A stretch of 64,000 nt of DNA from Steromphala cineraria. Lineage: Eukaryota; Mollusca; Gastropoda; Trochida; Trochidae. The notes beneath the pieces were generated by a model. That model worked only from the letters and a program-made list of their open reading frames with translations. It was not told the origin of the DNA and made no database searches. The position numbers were made by a program, and so were the translations under genes. Positions 1 through 11,778 of this stretch are shown piece by piece. The first letter of the stretch is position 1. Every line of letters begins with the position of its first letter. Location of the stretch: assembly GCA_916613615.1 (NCBI GenBank), contig OU744726.1, positions 64,496,987 to 64,560,986 of the forward strand, written 5' to 3'.

Positions 1-511
1 ACATGACCGTCACACTCAACACCAAATGTGGTATATATAAGTCTAGTCTCTTGTAGTACTGACTGTTGAACTCAACACCAAATGTGGTATATATAAGTCT
101 AGTCTCTTGTAGTACTGACTGTTGAACTTAACACCAAATGTGGTATATATACGTTTAGTCTCTTGTAGTACTGACTGTTGAACTCAACACCAAATGTGGT
201 ATATATAAGTCTAGTCTCTTGTAGTACTGACTGTTGAACTCAACACCAAATGTGGTATATATACGTTTAGTCTCTTGTAGTACTGACTGTTGAACTCAAC
301 ACCAAATGTGGTATTTATAAGTCTAGTCTCTTGTAGTACTGACTGTTGAACTCAACACCAAATGTGGCATATATACGTCTAGTCTCGTGTAGTACTTACT
401 GTTGAACTCAACACCAAATGTGGTATATTTACGTCTAGTCTCTTGTAGTACCGACTGTTGAACTCAACACCAAATGTGGTATATATAACTCTAGTCTCTT
501 GTAGTACTAAA
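1..511. repeat. 56-bp tandem repeat array, open at the left window edge
   Basis: About nine copies of a 56-bp unit run head to tail. Each carries the phrases CAACACCAAATGTGG and TAGTCTCTTGTAGTACTG. The units differ by a few bases, for example TATATAAGTC against TATATACGTT. The array fades after about 511, with one decayed unit near 540 to 570. It begins outside the window. No coding potential was seen; it is a minisatellite. Confidence 0.93.
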
Positions 512-1110
512 TTGAAGGTACTGCCTTGTTTTTTATGGCTGTTGAAGTCAACACCAAATAAAGGTCTAGTCTATTAAATACATGTAAAGTGTATTCCCTA
601 AATCAATTTGAACGAATTCAAATATCGGTTAAGAGGAGTGGCATAGATTTGTATGTGTGTGTGCGTTTCTTATCAAGTTATTAATTCATATTGCAACCCC
701 TTCTTTAAACCGACCATCTGCTAATCTGAAATATCCTGTAGGAGTGTTGGTTCAAAGTGCGCTACGATTTGAAGGATATTGGTTAAGATGGTCTGTTCAT
801 GTCCTTTATTCACGTAGTTGTTGTATTTCTGTAAATATCACATACTCACCGATGTCTTTAAGGCAATTTAAGAAAGAAAATTAAACCCTTCTTATCTTCT
901 TAACATTAATCGTAATAAGTATATGTTTGTATCCCTAGAGTATGAATTACTTAAAGAGTAGCTGTTATTGGTTATAGAAATAGGATGTTTTGTCAGTGCA
1001 ACGTAACTAAGTGCATGTTAAGTAAAAAATGATGGATTTCCTGTAACACTACAGCCTAGTGAACTACATAGGCAATAGATTACGCACACTGAAGAGATTT
1101 TGTGTTATAT
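512..1110. other. Intergenic stretch without a recognisable gene
   Basis: AT-rich sequence between the tandem array and the first hairpin element. There is a decayed array unit near 540 to 570. The short open frame from 657 to 884 has no family resemblance and no splice context, and I regard it as chance. Confidence 0.6.
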
Positions 1111-1111
1111 A

Positions 1112-1505
1112 TCAGTCTAGTATTGTTCCCGTAAATATCACCCTTTTTCCGCAATAAAGTATAGTTTTTGAGTGACGTCACGAAACAATGGCCAATGACG
1201 TCAATAACAATCTGCCATGACGTCACTAGGTTTGGCCCTGATCGAAGGTTTTCAATTTGCGGCCGGACGTGATTTAGAAATAGGGTAGAAATAACTAAAA
1301 CGAGTACAAATCGACATACTAGAAAAGTAAAAGAGTAGCCCTAACCATCATGTGTTTTGCAATAAAGTAGCCTATAGTTCTTCCCTGAACTATCATAACG
1401 TCAAACCATTCGGCCTTTGGCCTCATACTTTATCTAATATAGTTCAGGAAAAAACAATAATTTATTGCAAAACACATGATGGTTAGGGCTACTTTATTTC
1501 TTAAA
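1112..1505. repeat. Hairpin element with TGACGTCA cluster (copy 1)
   Basis: Three exact TGACGTCA palindromes lie within about 50 bases (around 1174 to 1225), followed by a GCGGCC motif near 1260. A long inverted repeat follows, with arms at about 1325-1396 and 1434-1500; both contain AGTAGCCCTAACCATCATG or its complement. The same layout recurs near 5350, 17990, 44580 and 62460. It reads as a foldback or MITE-type mobile element. It lies directly upstream of the small plus-strand gene. Confidence 0.75.
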
Positions 1506-1524
1506 TAATAAGATATATATCTCA

Positions 1525-4500
1525 ATGACATTGACATTACCTACAAGGTTCACGTTTATATGCGTCACAGCCGAGCGTTACACATGGACGGGAGATGCAA
1601 CCTGCCCGTGTAGCTTCAACTTGTCCCGGAGTGACTGTGGCTGCTGTGTAGATCATCAGGGGTTCAATGTTTCCCAGTGTGGGGAGGAGAACCCGACCAT
1701 TTGTGCGCCAGATCACAAGCCATGGCTCTGTTGGACGAGAAAAGAAGGTAAATAGCTGTTACTCTGAAAGGGTTATTTAATAATAATATTAATAATAATA
1801 ATGTGCATACTTATATTGCGCCTTTTCCACGTCCTAAGACATGCTCAAAGCGCTGCATTATTACCTCGAAGGAGTGTACTTTCACAGCTGCTACTAAGCG
1901 CCAATCACGACCACGTAGGTCAGTACATCCAGTTTTCAGGTACCCATTTAAACAGCTGGGTGGGCTGAGTGCAATGTGGATGAAGTGTCTTGCCCAGGGA
2001 CACAACACAGCATTAGACCAAAGTCACAAATTGTTTGTGTCTCCACCGGGATTCGAACCCGGGTCTCTGGCGTGAGAGGACAACTTGCTAACCACTACAC
2101 CACTGTGCTCCACACACTTTACATTAGAAGAGCAGCATTTCTAACTAATTGTCCATAATTTTAGCTTTATTATCATGATTGCTGTATCTTGCTACAGGTA
2201 GGTCAAATATCTTCATGAGGTTATGTTTTCTGAATCGATTTAAATCACCAGTTAGGTTGATGTGTATTGAGTAGCTTAAGTAGGTCATATTTTAGTAATG
2301 GTTATCATATAAAGGACACGACGGTAAGTTGGCAAGGGTTTGAAGGGTTTCGTGTAAATGATTAGCTGTAATAGGCTATATGTAAGTAAACTTCGGTTAT
2401 CTTGAAAAACATATTTTGTTCGGCAATATTGTCGCGTAGCAGGCATCGCTATAACAGGTTCCACCTTGATTTGTCGTGTAAGATCTTGCAAGAAATTTTA
2501 CAAGTTACAAAAGCAAGTTGTGCATTGTTGTTAGTTATAGTCTATAGGTTCTGATATAAGTGGTTAAAGTCCCGGTAAGGGTACCGTACATTGACATTGC
2601 CTTTATCAACCAGATTGCAATTAGTGAGGTTACCTTGCTAAGTAAACGTTTTCTTTCTTTTTACACAATCAGGATAGTTATTGTGTCAGCATGTTTTTGA
2701 TATTTTTTTATCTTAATTGGTTGTTCAAAGCAAAGATAGTAATGATTTGCTAAGGCGACAGGGAAACATTTAACCAATCTTGAATTGCTAGAAATTGCAA
2801 AATGCTATTTGGAATTAAAAGGGTTTGAGTTATCAATTATCCGCAATAGGTTAACATTAAAATATTCAACTACACAAAAAAAAAAAGAAAAAAAAAAAAG
2901 CAAACTCAAATACCATTTAGTTTATTTATTTATTATCTTGGTCAAGACTTGCCATAACGTTGAACTGATAAATGAGTGTAGGAATATTCCGAGGACATGA
3001 ACGAACGGGAAAGCAATTGGGCAAACTTTGAATACTATTATCTCGTGCTGTACCAGAAATTACCTTGCTTCTATGTGCATCTGTCCACCCTTTTCAGGAG
3101 CTTGTAGTCAGCCAGGTTTGTAATTTGAAGAAATGCAAACTTGTATAACTATGGTTAAGAAATGTTGTAGGTTTTCTGTCTACAAGGAAACTGCCTGGCT
3201 TCAACAGTGACCGTTTTGAGTGTGATGCCAGTCAGAAATACAGGTAAATTCTATTTTTTCGTATTCTCTTGGTATATTTTGTGTTTTCATTTGTATTATT
3301 TGGGCTATGAACGTAAAGAGCTTGAATTATCAGTTGAAAAAATATTGATGCATGTTATTATCATTTACATGAGATTGTATGATTGTTGAGATATTTTTGT
3401 CAAAATACAACTCATAACATGACATAAGGTCATTTAGAAAAACGACCTTCATTTAAACTAAATTTTGGAGATCACTGCCAATGTAGGCATTAAAGAATTG
3501 ATACATTTTCTGGTTTGCAGTCTTCGGCGAAATTCAGATATTTCTTGCTACAAGAAATCAGGTGCGGGTTACGCAGGTAAGTGTTGTGACAAATTCGTCA
3601 CTTTTATAGCTCAACTCTATTACTTCAGTCAACAAACATAAGTGTTTGAAGAAAGAATGTTCGAATAACTGAAAAATGAAGGTAAATACATCACGTTGCT
3701 TAATTAGGCAAGATATTATTACATTTCAAAAATGAATTGTATTCTTTAAGTTATTTCTTGATTCTTTGATCCTTTCATCATATGTCCTATCTTGAAAACG
3801 ACGAGTAACGACCGAGAAACGGAAGGAAATTTGTTCTTTTTGGCACCTTTGTTATGGCATCCTAATTATAAAGCTGTAGTAACTCTGAGATCGGAATCCA
3901 ATTTTATTATAAGGGCTTCACGTTTACAATTGATATGAAATGTCGAGCGGGATGCAACCACGCTACTTGACGGCGCCATGTTGTTACGTACCATCATGCA
4001 TTGGAACTTCTGGGGAGTGTTCATTGTAGCAATAAAAATTGTATATTAATTACGACAAAGGCGATAAAAGAAGAAAGCGATTACATAAGTATATTTTTTG
4101 ATAATACGGTTGTTAATTTTGCTCTAAAAAAAACCGAATTATTTTGGGCTAAATAGATAAACACATTTTGGACTGTTATCTTATGATACACCTTAACACT
4201 CAAACAATATCCATACCCAATGTGTCGTTTCCAATAAGTCTTAGGGATTCAATTAATTGAATTTTGATGGCAATAATATATATCCATAGAGACTATGTAT
4301 GTGTCCCAGTCCACGATTATGTCTTTGAAAAGCGTTTTTGTAAGAAAAATGCCATTTAAGGTATTATAGTGTCGTGTAGTGTTATATTATAATGCTATCA
4401 TAATTACGATCTTTTCAGCCTTGCATCCAATGGTAGGCGTAATCCTTGGCAAAGACAGCGCCTCTAGATCACTGTACGGTGTATCCAGACTCGGCCACGC

Positions 4501-4606
4501 CTATGTGATCAGCACGGACGAGGGGAAGACTTGGGCCACGATCAGAGATGCTGCTTTCCTGAAAGCTACTTCTTCTCCCACATACATAGCATCGGACCTC
4601 TACTGA
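1525..4606 (+). CDS. Small secreted cysteine-rich protein with an Asp-box-like motif (five exons)
   Basis: Coding exons, rebuilt from GT-AG sites with matching phases: 1525-1747, 3098-3115, 3171-3243, 3521-3576 and 4419-4606. Together they give about 185 residues ending at TGA. The second exon is a micro-exon of 18 nt. The first exon encodes a cysteine-rich stretch (ATCPCSFNLSRSDCGCC and CGEENPTICAPDHKPWLCW). The last encodes YVISTDEGKTW, which fits the Asp-box (BNR) pattern S-x-D-x-G-x-T-W of beta-propeller hairpins. Only one such motif is visible, so a full propeller is unlikely. The start is uncertain. ATG at 1525 gives a short hydrophobic leader (FTFICVTA), but CACAG before 1571 could be an acceptor, with the signal peptide on an unseen upstream exon. 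AATAAA at 4775 fits a polyadenylation signal. An extracellular location is inferred from the cysteines. I do not recognise the family. Confidence 0.68.
1790..2112 (-). mobile_element. tRNA-derived SINE within the first intron of the secreted-protein gene
   Basis: On the minus strand, the head (2112 down to about 2035) reads as a tRNA-like promoter. It has an A-box-like GTGGTGTAGTGGTTAGC and a B box, GGTTCGAATCC, set in a CCCGGG-flanked arm. The body contains AGCGCTTTGAGCATG and GGCGCAATATAAG, typical of the conserved core of metazoan SINEs. The tail is an ATT-rich repeat ending near 1790. A short open frame across the body is a chance product of the SINE. Confidence 0.82.
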
Positions 4607-4774
4607 TTGACATTGTTGAAACTAGACGAGGGAAAAATTGCCGTCTCTATCTCTTTCAAAACACATCCTATTATGTGAACAATGTATGTAGCCCTGATGT
4701 CAAAGACTTTCAAGAGCAAAACGCAGAGAACTGTTTCTCAGAAGAAATTTCTCCTTCACGAATGGTGCCAATTG

Positions 4775-4780
4775 AATAAA
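4775..4780 (+). terminator. Polyadenylation signal AATAAA
   Basis: A canonical AATAAA hexamer lies about 170 bases after the stop codon of the five-exon plus-strand gene, in the right orientation to end its transcript. No other signal was seen between the stop and this site. Confidence 0.5.
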
Positions 4781-4980
4781 GCAAACTTGTAGAAGAGACC
4801 CATCCTCTTATTATCCTTATATGGTATGTCTGAATCCTGCTCAATTTATTGCTGGGCCCATATAGCGACATTGTTACACGAAAGTTTGGACTTGGTTGAT
4901 CACGTGAGTTGTTATGTAACTTCACCTCAGTACGATTTTAACAAAGGAAATCTAAAAGTATCAAACTGAAAAGGATTTAG

Positions 4981-5187
4981 AATATGGATAACAATCCCTT
5001 CACCCCCCCCCCCCCCCCCCCATACATTAGGCTAAAGGACACACAGCCGCCATATGCATAGGCTAATGCTCAGCGACGTTAAATTTCTTCCTCGATCCAT
5101 TCGTTGCTCATATTTAAAATTTTACACAATTCCTTTTGATAACCGAACACTGAGAAATATTTATAAGGATGTTTGATGGATATTAAA
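4981..5187. other. Gene-free stretch with poly-C tract
   Basis: Sequence after the secreted-protein gene. The only notable item is a run of about 18 C residues near 5003 to 5020. No gene or element ends were recognised. Confidence 0.6.
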
Positions 5188-5308
5188 TTTTGGTTTGTTT
5201 AAACTTTGTTAAGGATTATTATAATCAGTGTCAAGTTGTAAGTCCCATACCTTCTTGTTTGAAAAGAAACTTCCATATAAGATAATATCAAACACTACGA
5301 GACCTTTA
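5188..5308. repeat. Direct repeat, left copy (partner at 5929-6048)
   Basis: This 120-bp segment, which includes AAGATAATATCAAACA and a terminal GACCTTT, recurs with moderate divergence at 5929-6048. The pair brackets a TTAA-flanked MITE with a hairpin element nested inside it. The left copy abuts the MITE terminal repeat. Confidence 0.75.
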
Positions 5309-5925
5309 AAGGGGCAGTAGCACGTTTTTAGGGGTAATATATAGAGGATATCTGTCTTTTCTTGACTAATACCATGTTTATCTCATCGAGTGAGGCAAAA
5401 AGTTAATATTTTCACGAGTGGCGCAGCCACGAGTGAAAATATTTAACTTTTCTACCTCACGAGATGAGATAAACATGGTATTTGTCAAGAATTGACAGAT
5501 ATTCTATTTATTATATGCTGAATTCCTTCTAATTACGCCAAAAAGGGCCAATTTCATGTTGAGCGGCCGCTTGGAAGAGCCCGTCACCGTGTGACGTCAT
5601 ATGAGAATTCATGACGTCAAAATCTTGAACTTGACGTCACTCGAGTGGTGATAAAGTTTATCACCACTCAGTAGAGTGACGATAAAGGTTATCGCCACTG
5701 TAGCTAGATAGAGGGTTTATTTCACTGATAGAACAGAGTATCTCACCCTCAATCATATAATAAAAGGTGATGTCAGGAAAACAAAAATAAGTGAATCCTA
5801 TTGAAGGACAATGTATTTAAACTAAATGAAGCAGTACAAAATCAAAAATATAATGCCAGTTCAGCCAGTCGATTCCTTTTCTAACACAAAATTTAAAGGT
5901 GTTCACACAAAAATGGCCGCCAAGG
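5307..5925 (+). mobile_element. Truncated TTAA-type MITE interrupted by a hairpin element
   Basis: The left end CTTTAAAGGGGCAGTAGCACG is diagnostic of the MITE family seen complete at 12717, 16132, 49199 and 51837. The family interior resumes at about 5766 (AGGTGATGTCAGGAAAA through GTTCACACAAAAATGGCCGCC) and stops at about 5925 without its right end. The sequence between is a separate hairpin element, so the nested element is the younger insertion. Confidence 0.78.
5340..5765. repeat. Hairpin element with TGACGTCA cluster (copy 2), nested in a MITE
   Basis: A nearly loopless inverted repeat spans about 5347 to 5502 with arms of roughly 73 bp; each arm contains ACCATGTTTATCTC or its complement. 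GCGGCCGC follows at about 5561, then three TGACGTCA sites between 5590 and 5640, then short palindromes (GTGGTGATAAAG with its complement). The last part (ACTGTAGC, TTTCACTGAT, ATCATATAAT) is related to the element at 40330-40640. Confidence 0.75.
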
Positions 5926-5928
5926 AAC

Positions 5929-6048
5929 TTTGGTTTTTTTAAACTCTGTTAAGGGTTTTATGATCACTGTCAAGCTGTCAATCCAATACCTTTATGTTTG
6001 ATCAGAAAATATTCGGAGAAAGATAATATCAAACATGACAAGACCTTT
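5929..6048. repeat. Direct repeat, right copy (partner at 5188-5308)
   Basis: Diverged direct copy of 5188-5308, including AAGATAATATCAAACA and ending GACCTTTTAATGG. It is positioned after the truncated MITE. Confidence 0.75.
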
Positions 6049-6649
6049 TAATGGTGTGAATTTTTTCTACATTCAACATCTATTACTGTAAGTTCTTGTA
6101 AGCCCAAAAAACCGTGATGGCATTTTGATCAATTATGACGTAAAACAAGCTAACTGGCGACGTTATTGAAAAATAAGCTGTGATACCTGTCAGTTATACA
6201 CCAATATCATTTAAGCAATTTAGTTTTCAGAATATTTATATCATACAAAAAAGCTATATTTCGTTATCTTATTTTAGTTTATCTAAATGAAATAGTTTGT
6301 TCTTGTATGAGCTGCTGGATATATCATATTGATATAGAATTGAAAAATAGGAGGACATTTGCACAAATAGGCACAAAAATACCCATTGACAATTCATGGA
6401 ATTAGGATTTTTTAAAGTGCCTTGGACCCTGCCTAGATATAATGAAAGTGTCCTGATGATTGACAATGTAACTACCATCAATTACGCCTTTGGCTGAATT
6501 TTTCAAAAATTTTGTAGAAAAATCTATAAAACTTCTTATCTAACTATCTGGTATTAAAGTTGCTTTCAAGTGACTGTTACTTTAATTAAATATATTCTAA
6601 ACTTTTCTTTCGAATCAATGTAGATTGGAGACTAAAAGGTTCTATGATT

Positions 6650-7171
6650 TGCTTTTAGTAAAACATATCCAATTTCTATTAGTTCTGTGGCATATGAGGT
6701 GAAGACATCCCTTTTTATTATTCTAGACCCCAGAGTGTTTTTACATTGGAATGTCTGACACTTTGACACGTGTATAGAAGCTCGTTTTACTGCAAAGTGA
6801 CTATATGTGTCTGGGAAACATTGCTAAACATCCCTACCACATTACACAGAAAAGAGGAAACAATACAAGATATGTTCGGAGTCTTCAGACATGAACTAAA
6901 GTACTTGGGCCAAAGGTTGTCTTTTTTCAGAATAATTAACATGTACTTAAGGCCATGGTTTGATGACACATCAAAAATATAATTTGATGCTTTTTATTGA
7001 ATCCTTTTTATATTACCATTGTCTAATAATGTCGAACACAACTACCCTCTTAATAGCGTCTCAATATTAAAAGAAGAATAATTACCCTTTAAAGTTTAAA
7101 ATGAAAATGAAAATATCAAGTGTAAAGTAAAATATCTTATTTGAATTGGGTAGGTTTTGCAGTTTAACTGT
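6650..7171 (+). repeat. Duplicated segment delta, copy 1 (possible exon relic)
   Basis: About 520 bp that recurs in direct orientation at 11779-12375, about 5.1 kb away. The best-conserved part (ACATATCCAAT, TTCTGTGGCATATGAGGTGAAG, ATGTCTGACACTTTGACACG) contains an acceptor-like CTATTAG followed by 16 bases and then a donor-like GTGAAG. That could be a micro-exon, but the reading is speculative. Segments alpha and beta recur further right in the same order. Confidence 0.7.
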
Positions 7172-9270
7172 TTTTTCTTTTGGGTTCTATTTGACAAGTT
7201 TTCGCCATTTTATATTATAAATAACATAATTTGTCTTTCGAGGAAGTACCCACGAGGGTATTATAGCGATAGAACATCAATTCCAGTTACATACATTTAA
7301 CCTGTTCTCAATATCTTGCAAGTCAAACTTCCCTTTTTGGCATAACCTGTCTCAATCGGCCAACTCTCACTGTAATTTACCAAAGTCTGTTTATTCCTAA
7401 CTTCATGTAAGTCTGCTTAAAAAAATCATTATGGGTGTATTACATTTTCCTATTTGTATTTAATTAGTTGAATTTGCATCCAACTCAGCTTACAGTTTTA
7501 GATAAAAACAACCAGTTGACAAAAATGTGGAATTACAGATGAATAATCTAACAATATATTATCGTTTCATTATGTATCAGTCTCTTCACATTCATATGTG
7601 GAACCCACATATGCAGGGATGCATATACAGAAAGTATTAGGAAATGGTTCCTGTTAACAGTTAACTGAACTTAAAAGTCGGTTGACAAACTCTGCGGTGA
7701 AGGAAGATATATATTCAACCCCTGACTTCTAGGATTGAATTTTAAAGCATCTATCTACTAAAAACTTAAATAATAGCCATAGTTGACGAACCTTTGTTAA
7801 ATGCAATCTCTTTAAGATAAGATCATAACTCTCTTCAATACATTACCCATATCATAGCTAGCGTAAGTGAAGCTGTATCGAATATTATTCTAATGGGATT
7901 GCTTTAATTGAATAGGGATAGATAGAAAAGGAAAACAAAATCAGTTGCGTGACAACCAACTATATCACAACATAAACAATGCTAAGTTATGATTACTGTT
8001 GGGACAGTTTTATTAGCGCTAAATCAATATGCATTTGACAGAAATAATGCCTTTTTTATCATGGAATGCCTGTAATAACTCAATGAAACCAAAATTACAT
8101 TTTGTCACGCTATCCGGCATAATATTCGTCATTTACTGTATGAATGGTGTCATCTTTGTAAATAACTTTAGTTATGATTTACGTGTTTTATTAGACAAGG
8201 GTTAATTATAAGTGAAAACGTAATCCTGTTTCATTGTTATTCAGGTTTAGTCATTTAGCATTTAAATGTCATACACATTTGGTTTAGGAAAATTAATTGG
8301 ATTTAGATTTGGCAACAAGTTTTTCATTTACAAGTTGTTATGATCATTTAACTTGACAGCTAATCTACAAAAAGTGTATCATGATATTAAGTAAACATGA
8401 CGTTATGACGACATGAACATACAACTATTAAATAAACAGTAAATGCGACGTCAACATTAATTCATTATATTACATGTATTTACAGCATATATCCTTGAAT
8501 GTTCTTTTACGTTTCTCAGCTCTTCAACTTCTGTGAGGATTTCATAAATTGGACAGAAAACCTAGGCTAAAAAATAATCACCTACAGAGTTCGCCATTTT
8601 ATATATGGCATGAACAAATTCTCTTCTGTCATTTAATTTTCAATTTAAGACAAATGACGATATAAATTGATAGCTATAGATTATCGACACATTTACAAAT
8701 GATTAAGAATCAGACTATGTACAAAGCTTTTAATGCCTTAGCATGACTTTTGGCAATGGTACAGCATATACACTTTCACTTATCTATGTTGTTTTTTACC
8801 TATTGTGCGCTCTACTTTATGAAATACCTTCGATATCAAAATCCAAATATAAGACCAAATATACGATAACTTGTCCCCTTGAATATCGTTCTAACAAAAC
8901 ATGTAGGACTGACCTATCCAAAATTTTGCTTTCACCACCCAAGTCACATCTGCTTTACATAAACGTGTCTCAGGCATTTCTAATCAGATCACTTAATTCA
9001 TTGTAATCAAAATATTACCATATTTTGAATTTTCCCAGATTTATTCCATTGGGTAGGCAGTAATTAAATATGGAGCTAGTATCATCTGGGCAGGATTATC
9101 AGTTGACATGTAGCGAATCTTAGTCTGTTACCCACATCCTAAAGCAAAAACAATTAAAGGAGCATTCTTAAGTTTAGAAAATAGATGCCTCAGTATTGTT
9201 CAGGGCTCCTTTTTTTCTTTTTAGATACAAAATAAAAATAATAGAATTAACTAGGACTGCCGCGGCAGTA
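7172..9270. other. Gene-free AT-rich stretch
   Basis: No exon, RNA gene or element terminus was recognised. The open frame from 8743 to 9006 (87 codons) starts with a hydrophobic stretch but matches nothing I know and has no splice context. I treat it as chance. Confidence 0.5.
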
Positions 9271-9271
9271 C

Positions 9272-10051
9272 TTAGGTCTTCAAGATTCCTGTTGACCTTC
9301 ACATACTGTTTCATCTTCACATGCATGTTTGACCTTCACATGCATGTTTGTTAAAGAGGGTTCAAACATACTAAGCAAAACACCACTTTTCCATATACAA
9401 AGTTTTACCGTTCCTCGTGACCGGAAATGACTGTTCCCGAGCGATTTTATTCTTTTAACTTAAAGACCTTGCTGATTGTTAACTCTCATGCAAAAATCAT
9501 TAAGTTCTAAGGTCTGGTTTTTGAGTTATGTGCCCTTGAAGTTGGTGATTTTCAGATTTTGGTCAAATTTGAAAGGTCACAGCACAAAAAGTATTAAGGT
9601 TAGGTCTTACAACTTTAGGAATTGAAGAAAACAATACCTCAGCTACATTCAGTATGAATTTCAACTCTCTAGTGCAAGTATCTTCAGAGGAGAAGATTGT
9701 GAAAGGTGGGTGGGGTCGGAAACGATGAAAATTGCACTATAAGCAAGTTGGCGGCCAAAGCACGTGACCTACGAATTCGTCCTGATTTCCTTTTTTTCAT
9801 TACTTTTCATTGCGCTTTTAAAAAAAAAAAATTAAGTCTCTAAGTGTATTTTGAAAAAAAAAATCAATGTTAAATTTTCGATTTTGGATTCGACCTGGAC
9901 CCTTAATGAATGAACCGATTTTGCCCAAAAGCTTCGCACGTCGATTCCAGGGTAAGGGCTATCTGCAAAAAAAGTACAAATAATAATAATAAAAACTTGA
10001 AGAAAACGGATAAAAACAATAGGTCTTCCAGACTTTGTCTTGAAGACCTAA
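9272..10051. mobile_element. DNA element with 14-bp terminal inverted repeats TTAGGTCTTCAAGA
   Basis: TTAGGTCTTCAAGA opens the element and its exact complement TCTTGAAGACCTAA closes it about 780 bp later. The interior has internal repeats (TGACCTTCACATGCATGTTTG) and A-rich tracts but no transposase. It is a non-autonomous DNA element. No clear target-site duplication was identified. Confidence 0.75.
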
Positions 10052-10059
10052 TAAAAGGT

Positions 10060-10865
10060 TATTTTTTTTCAGGGACTAAATGTTAGTCTAGGCGAATTTA
10101 TTAAGTCGACATTACTAATTGGTTTTATTTAATTTTGGATATTTGACATCTTCTCTCGCTTTATCAGTTTGAGATTATGAAACCAATAAAGTGACTTATC
10201 TCATTTAAAATTTGTATAATGCATTTAAATATTATGATAGTTTGCTGTTTACTCTAGTGACCAAATTCATTTTTTAAACTTGAACAACAAACATTCTTTT
10301 CCAATCATTATTGCTTTATATCATTTGGTTTGCATTTTTGCTGGACAACATGTTTCAAACACTTTATTTTACAATACCAACTTGGTCGTGTAATGTACGA
10401 AATGATATAGATACTAATACTTATTTTATGAAATGCCTTGTTTGAATGCCAAGGGGAGGCATATACTTTCTTTAAACTGATATCTCAGTAGTCGTTTCAG
10501 TTGAAATTATAAAGTAAATTGGATAAAGCAATGGTAAAGGGTATGTCATTTTGTGCCACATTCATTAACTCTAACTTCATTAAATATGCTGAATCTCCCC
10601 CACTTCTATGAGCTATACATGGTGAACAAATTGATCTTTATTACCATTATTGAACCTAATCTTGTCAGAAATACTAAGAAAAAGAATTTGACTGATAAAA
10701 AAACTATCGATTTACACCTCAACATTACTTTAATCAAAATTGTATCATCAAAAACGCCAATCTCATCGCAAAACAATCTTTTACAACTAACACACTTTAT
10801 TTTTGCTCAAAACTAAACAAAACAAACCAAAACTAAAACATACACTGCTTCCTATCCAGTTCGTA
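10060..10865. other. Gene-free AT-rich stretch
   Basis: Nothing recognised. The open frame 10553-10816 is rich in common AT codons and has no domain signature. Confidence 0.5.
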
Positions 10866-10867
10866 TA

Positions 10868-10985
10868 AAAATAAAGCTTAAGAGGATAATGAGAAATTTG
10901 CAACCACATGATATATCTGAACGTTGGAAATATCTCTAAACGTTGCTATTAATCTAGGATGGACAATTTCTGTTTTTATACAGAA
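10868..10985 (+). pseudogene. Relic of duplicated segment beta, copy 1
   Basis: This shares GAGAAATTTGC and the run AAACGTTGCTATTAATCTAG with beta copies at 19515-19680 and 25035-25195, but it lacks their middle. In the plus frame it reads RNL..., then W, then a stop, loosely parallel to the beta frame. I interpret it as the 3' exon remnant of a decayed gene copy. A repeated noncoding segment is the alternative. Confidence 0.4.
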
Positions 10986-10999
10986 ACATTACAATTAAG

Positions 11000-11778
11000 A
11001 TTTAATGTATATATAAAATACATATAAATATACAAGCCTGGTCCTAAAGAGAGATAGTATAAAAAATGAAAAAAGCAATGTGTTAATTTTATCTTATCTT
11101 CAATATTGATTATTCTATATACATTATTTATACAAGTGACTAGAGTTATACAATAATGACATAAAAACCTTGCTGGTGATGATAACTGTGTAACAAATTC
11201 TTAGAGAAATATATTTCCCCATTGTTCCCCAATGACATCTATTTGGGGCTTTTCATATTAATATCATGATCTAGTTCCCATTGTTAAAAATGTATCATTC
11301 AGTAAATTAAAAGACAATATCTTACACAAATGACACTGAAATAGGCTATAATAATAATTCCAACCAATAATACAATAACATACCGATGAAGATGTTTCAC
11401 TGATATAAGATGAGTTGACAGCTTTACAAAAGGATAAGACGTTTATCTCTTAATTGAACATTCAATATATGCGGAGGATACTAAACTTTATAATTTATAA
11501 TTTGACTTCTTTTATATCACAGTATCACCGCCGAGAAAACGGTCCTGTTATAAATGTGTTCTATTCAGAAACAATGGCATTAACAACTTCAAGTTAAACA
11601 TATGTTACACTTTCTGTTGAACATTCGAAACTGTCTGTTAAGTACTCTCCACAAATACCTTATCAATTCATTCAATTTATCAAAACTCCTCTCAACTGAC
11701 AGTTTCCTTAATGTATCTTTTTCTAAAAATGTTCTTTTTATCTAAATAAAGAGGAAACAGAGTATTTTTTCTCAATTG
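11000..11778. other. Gene-free AT-rich stretch
   Basis: Nothing recognisable on either strand apart from low-complexity AT sequence. Confidence 0.55.

Noticed and set aside
1..511. A CRISPR-like array
   Set aside because: The 56-bp units are contiguous without unique spacers, and the genome is eukaryotic; it is a minisatellite.
1803..2158. Overlapping open frames on both strands around 1.8-2.2 kb
   Set aside because: They lie in the tRNA-derived SINE, including its B box, and are by-products of its sequence.
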